Part shown: positions 60,181 through 60,274 of the stretch, piece by piece | Layout of the letters: each line of letters opens with the position of its first letter | Numbering within the stretch: position 1 is the first letter of the stretch | Program-made: the position numbers and the translations under genes | The notes under the pieces: generated by a model | Databases searched by the model: none | What the model was told of the DNA's origin: nothing | Seen by the model: only the letters and a program-made list of their open reading frames with translations | NCBI GenBank assembly: GCA_046050405.1 | Contig: JBJOPY010000035.1 | Location: 1-60,274 of the forward strand | Length of the DNA: 60,274 bases | Direction: 5' to 3' | From: JADKCL01 sp046050405 | GTDB lineage: Bacteria; Bacteroidota; Bacteroidia; J057; JADKCL01

Positions 60181-60274
60181 TTTTCGTTGGCGGGGATGAG
60201 GGCGTCGTAGGAAAAGTCGACATCCTTCTTGGAGCCCTTTTCCAGTGAAAACTTCCAAACCAGTGACTTGATGC
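60177..60274 (-). CDS. 3' end of a DUF4139-like gene (partial)
   Basis: The last 31 codons of a minus-strand gene that starts beyond the window. The peptide SLVWKFSLEKGSKKDVDFSY ends DALIPANEK and resembles the final beta strands of DUF4139 (mucoidy-inhibitor MuiA-like) proteins, which end in a similar W-x-L-x-L-x-x-G-x-x-K pattern. Its TGA overlaps the anmK ATG, showing coupling. Identification from so short a segment is tentative. Confidence 0.5.
   Translation of the reverse strand, partial: IKSLVWKFSLEKGSKKDVDFSYDALIPANEK

Noticed and set aside
1..60274. tRNA, rRNA, CRISPR arrays, IS elements, prophage, att sites
   Set aside because: Looked for T-loop-like GGTTCRAAYCC, regular spaced direct repeats, transposase or integrase motifs and terminal inverted repeats. 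None was found.

Overview
The window reads as a dense, GC-rich chromosomal segment of a Bacteroidota bacterium. Three kinds of evidence agree. First, gene content is typical of the phylum: a PorE-like TPR/propeller/OmpA protein, a DUF2461 protein, type III glutamine synthetase, the coaX/outer-membrane-protein/TPR triplet, and LpxH-like and anhydro-MurNAc kinase genes. Second, at least fourteen genes have the Bacteroidota primary-sigma -7 element TAnnTTTG 10-100 bp upstream, several with a TTG/TTTG -33 element 19-23 bp further away. Third, Shine-Dalgarno sequences are almost absent, the hsp20 gene being the exception. Saprospira-like lineages are possible, but I cannot place the organism below phylum.

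Layout. 0-10.7 kb: a Nudix hydrolase; a MacA/MacB/TolC-like export operon without its ATPase; a CtlX-type arginine/citrulline hydrolase; argS; a gamma-carbonic-anhydrase-like protein; tyrS. 10.9-19 kb: a TPR protein, a PurM-like enzyme, the PorE-like protein, MlaE, Hsp20 and a C-terminal processing protease. 19-23.6 kb: the rpmH-rnpA-yidD ribosome/RNase P/insertase operon (rpmH is only 52 codons), an M61 peptidase-rsgA pair, and clpS. 24-29.5 kb: lpd, then a tightly coupled operon of an RPE-CBS fusion, a divergent DAHP-synthase-like enzyme and an HTH-KdsC phosphatase fusion, followed by a MORN-type exported protein. 29.6-41 kb: an LpxH-like phosphoesterase, glnN with a strong terminator, rsfS diverging from birA-coaX-outer membrane protein, a TPR partner, a LysM lytic transglycosylase and an O-methyltransferase.

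41-60 kb: a small lipoprotein; a large exported protein built from about two dozen 15-residue repeats; a methyltransferase; DUF2461; a rhodanese-glycosyltransferase pair; a (hydrolase)-(CBS-ACT)-thiE-(broken envelope gene)-nadK operon; a thioredoxin-like/YqeY/CvpA/PabA operon; an uncharacterised small membrane protein plus exported protein pair; dxs; a sodium:solute symporter; anmK; and the 3' end of a DUF4139-like gene.

Two loci stand out. The first is the repeat protein at 42.5-44.4 kb: His, then Cys and His, recur every 15 residues, and it has an apparent AUU start and signal peptide. The second is the operon at 25.7-28.5 kb. It mimics the order of Kdo synthesis (KdsD with CBS, KdsA, KdsC), but uses a ribulose-phosphate-epimerase fold and a DAHP-synthase fold whose signature motif is changed. 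This suggests an alternative 3-deoxy-ulosonate pathway. No tRNA, rRNA, CRISPR array, insertion sequence or prophage was recognised.
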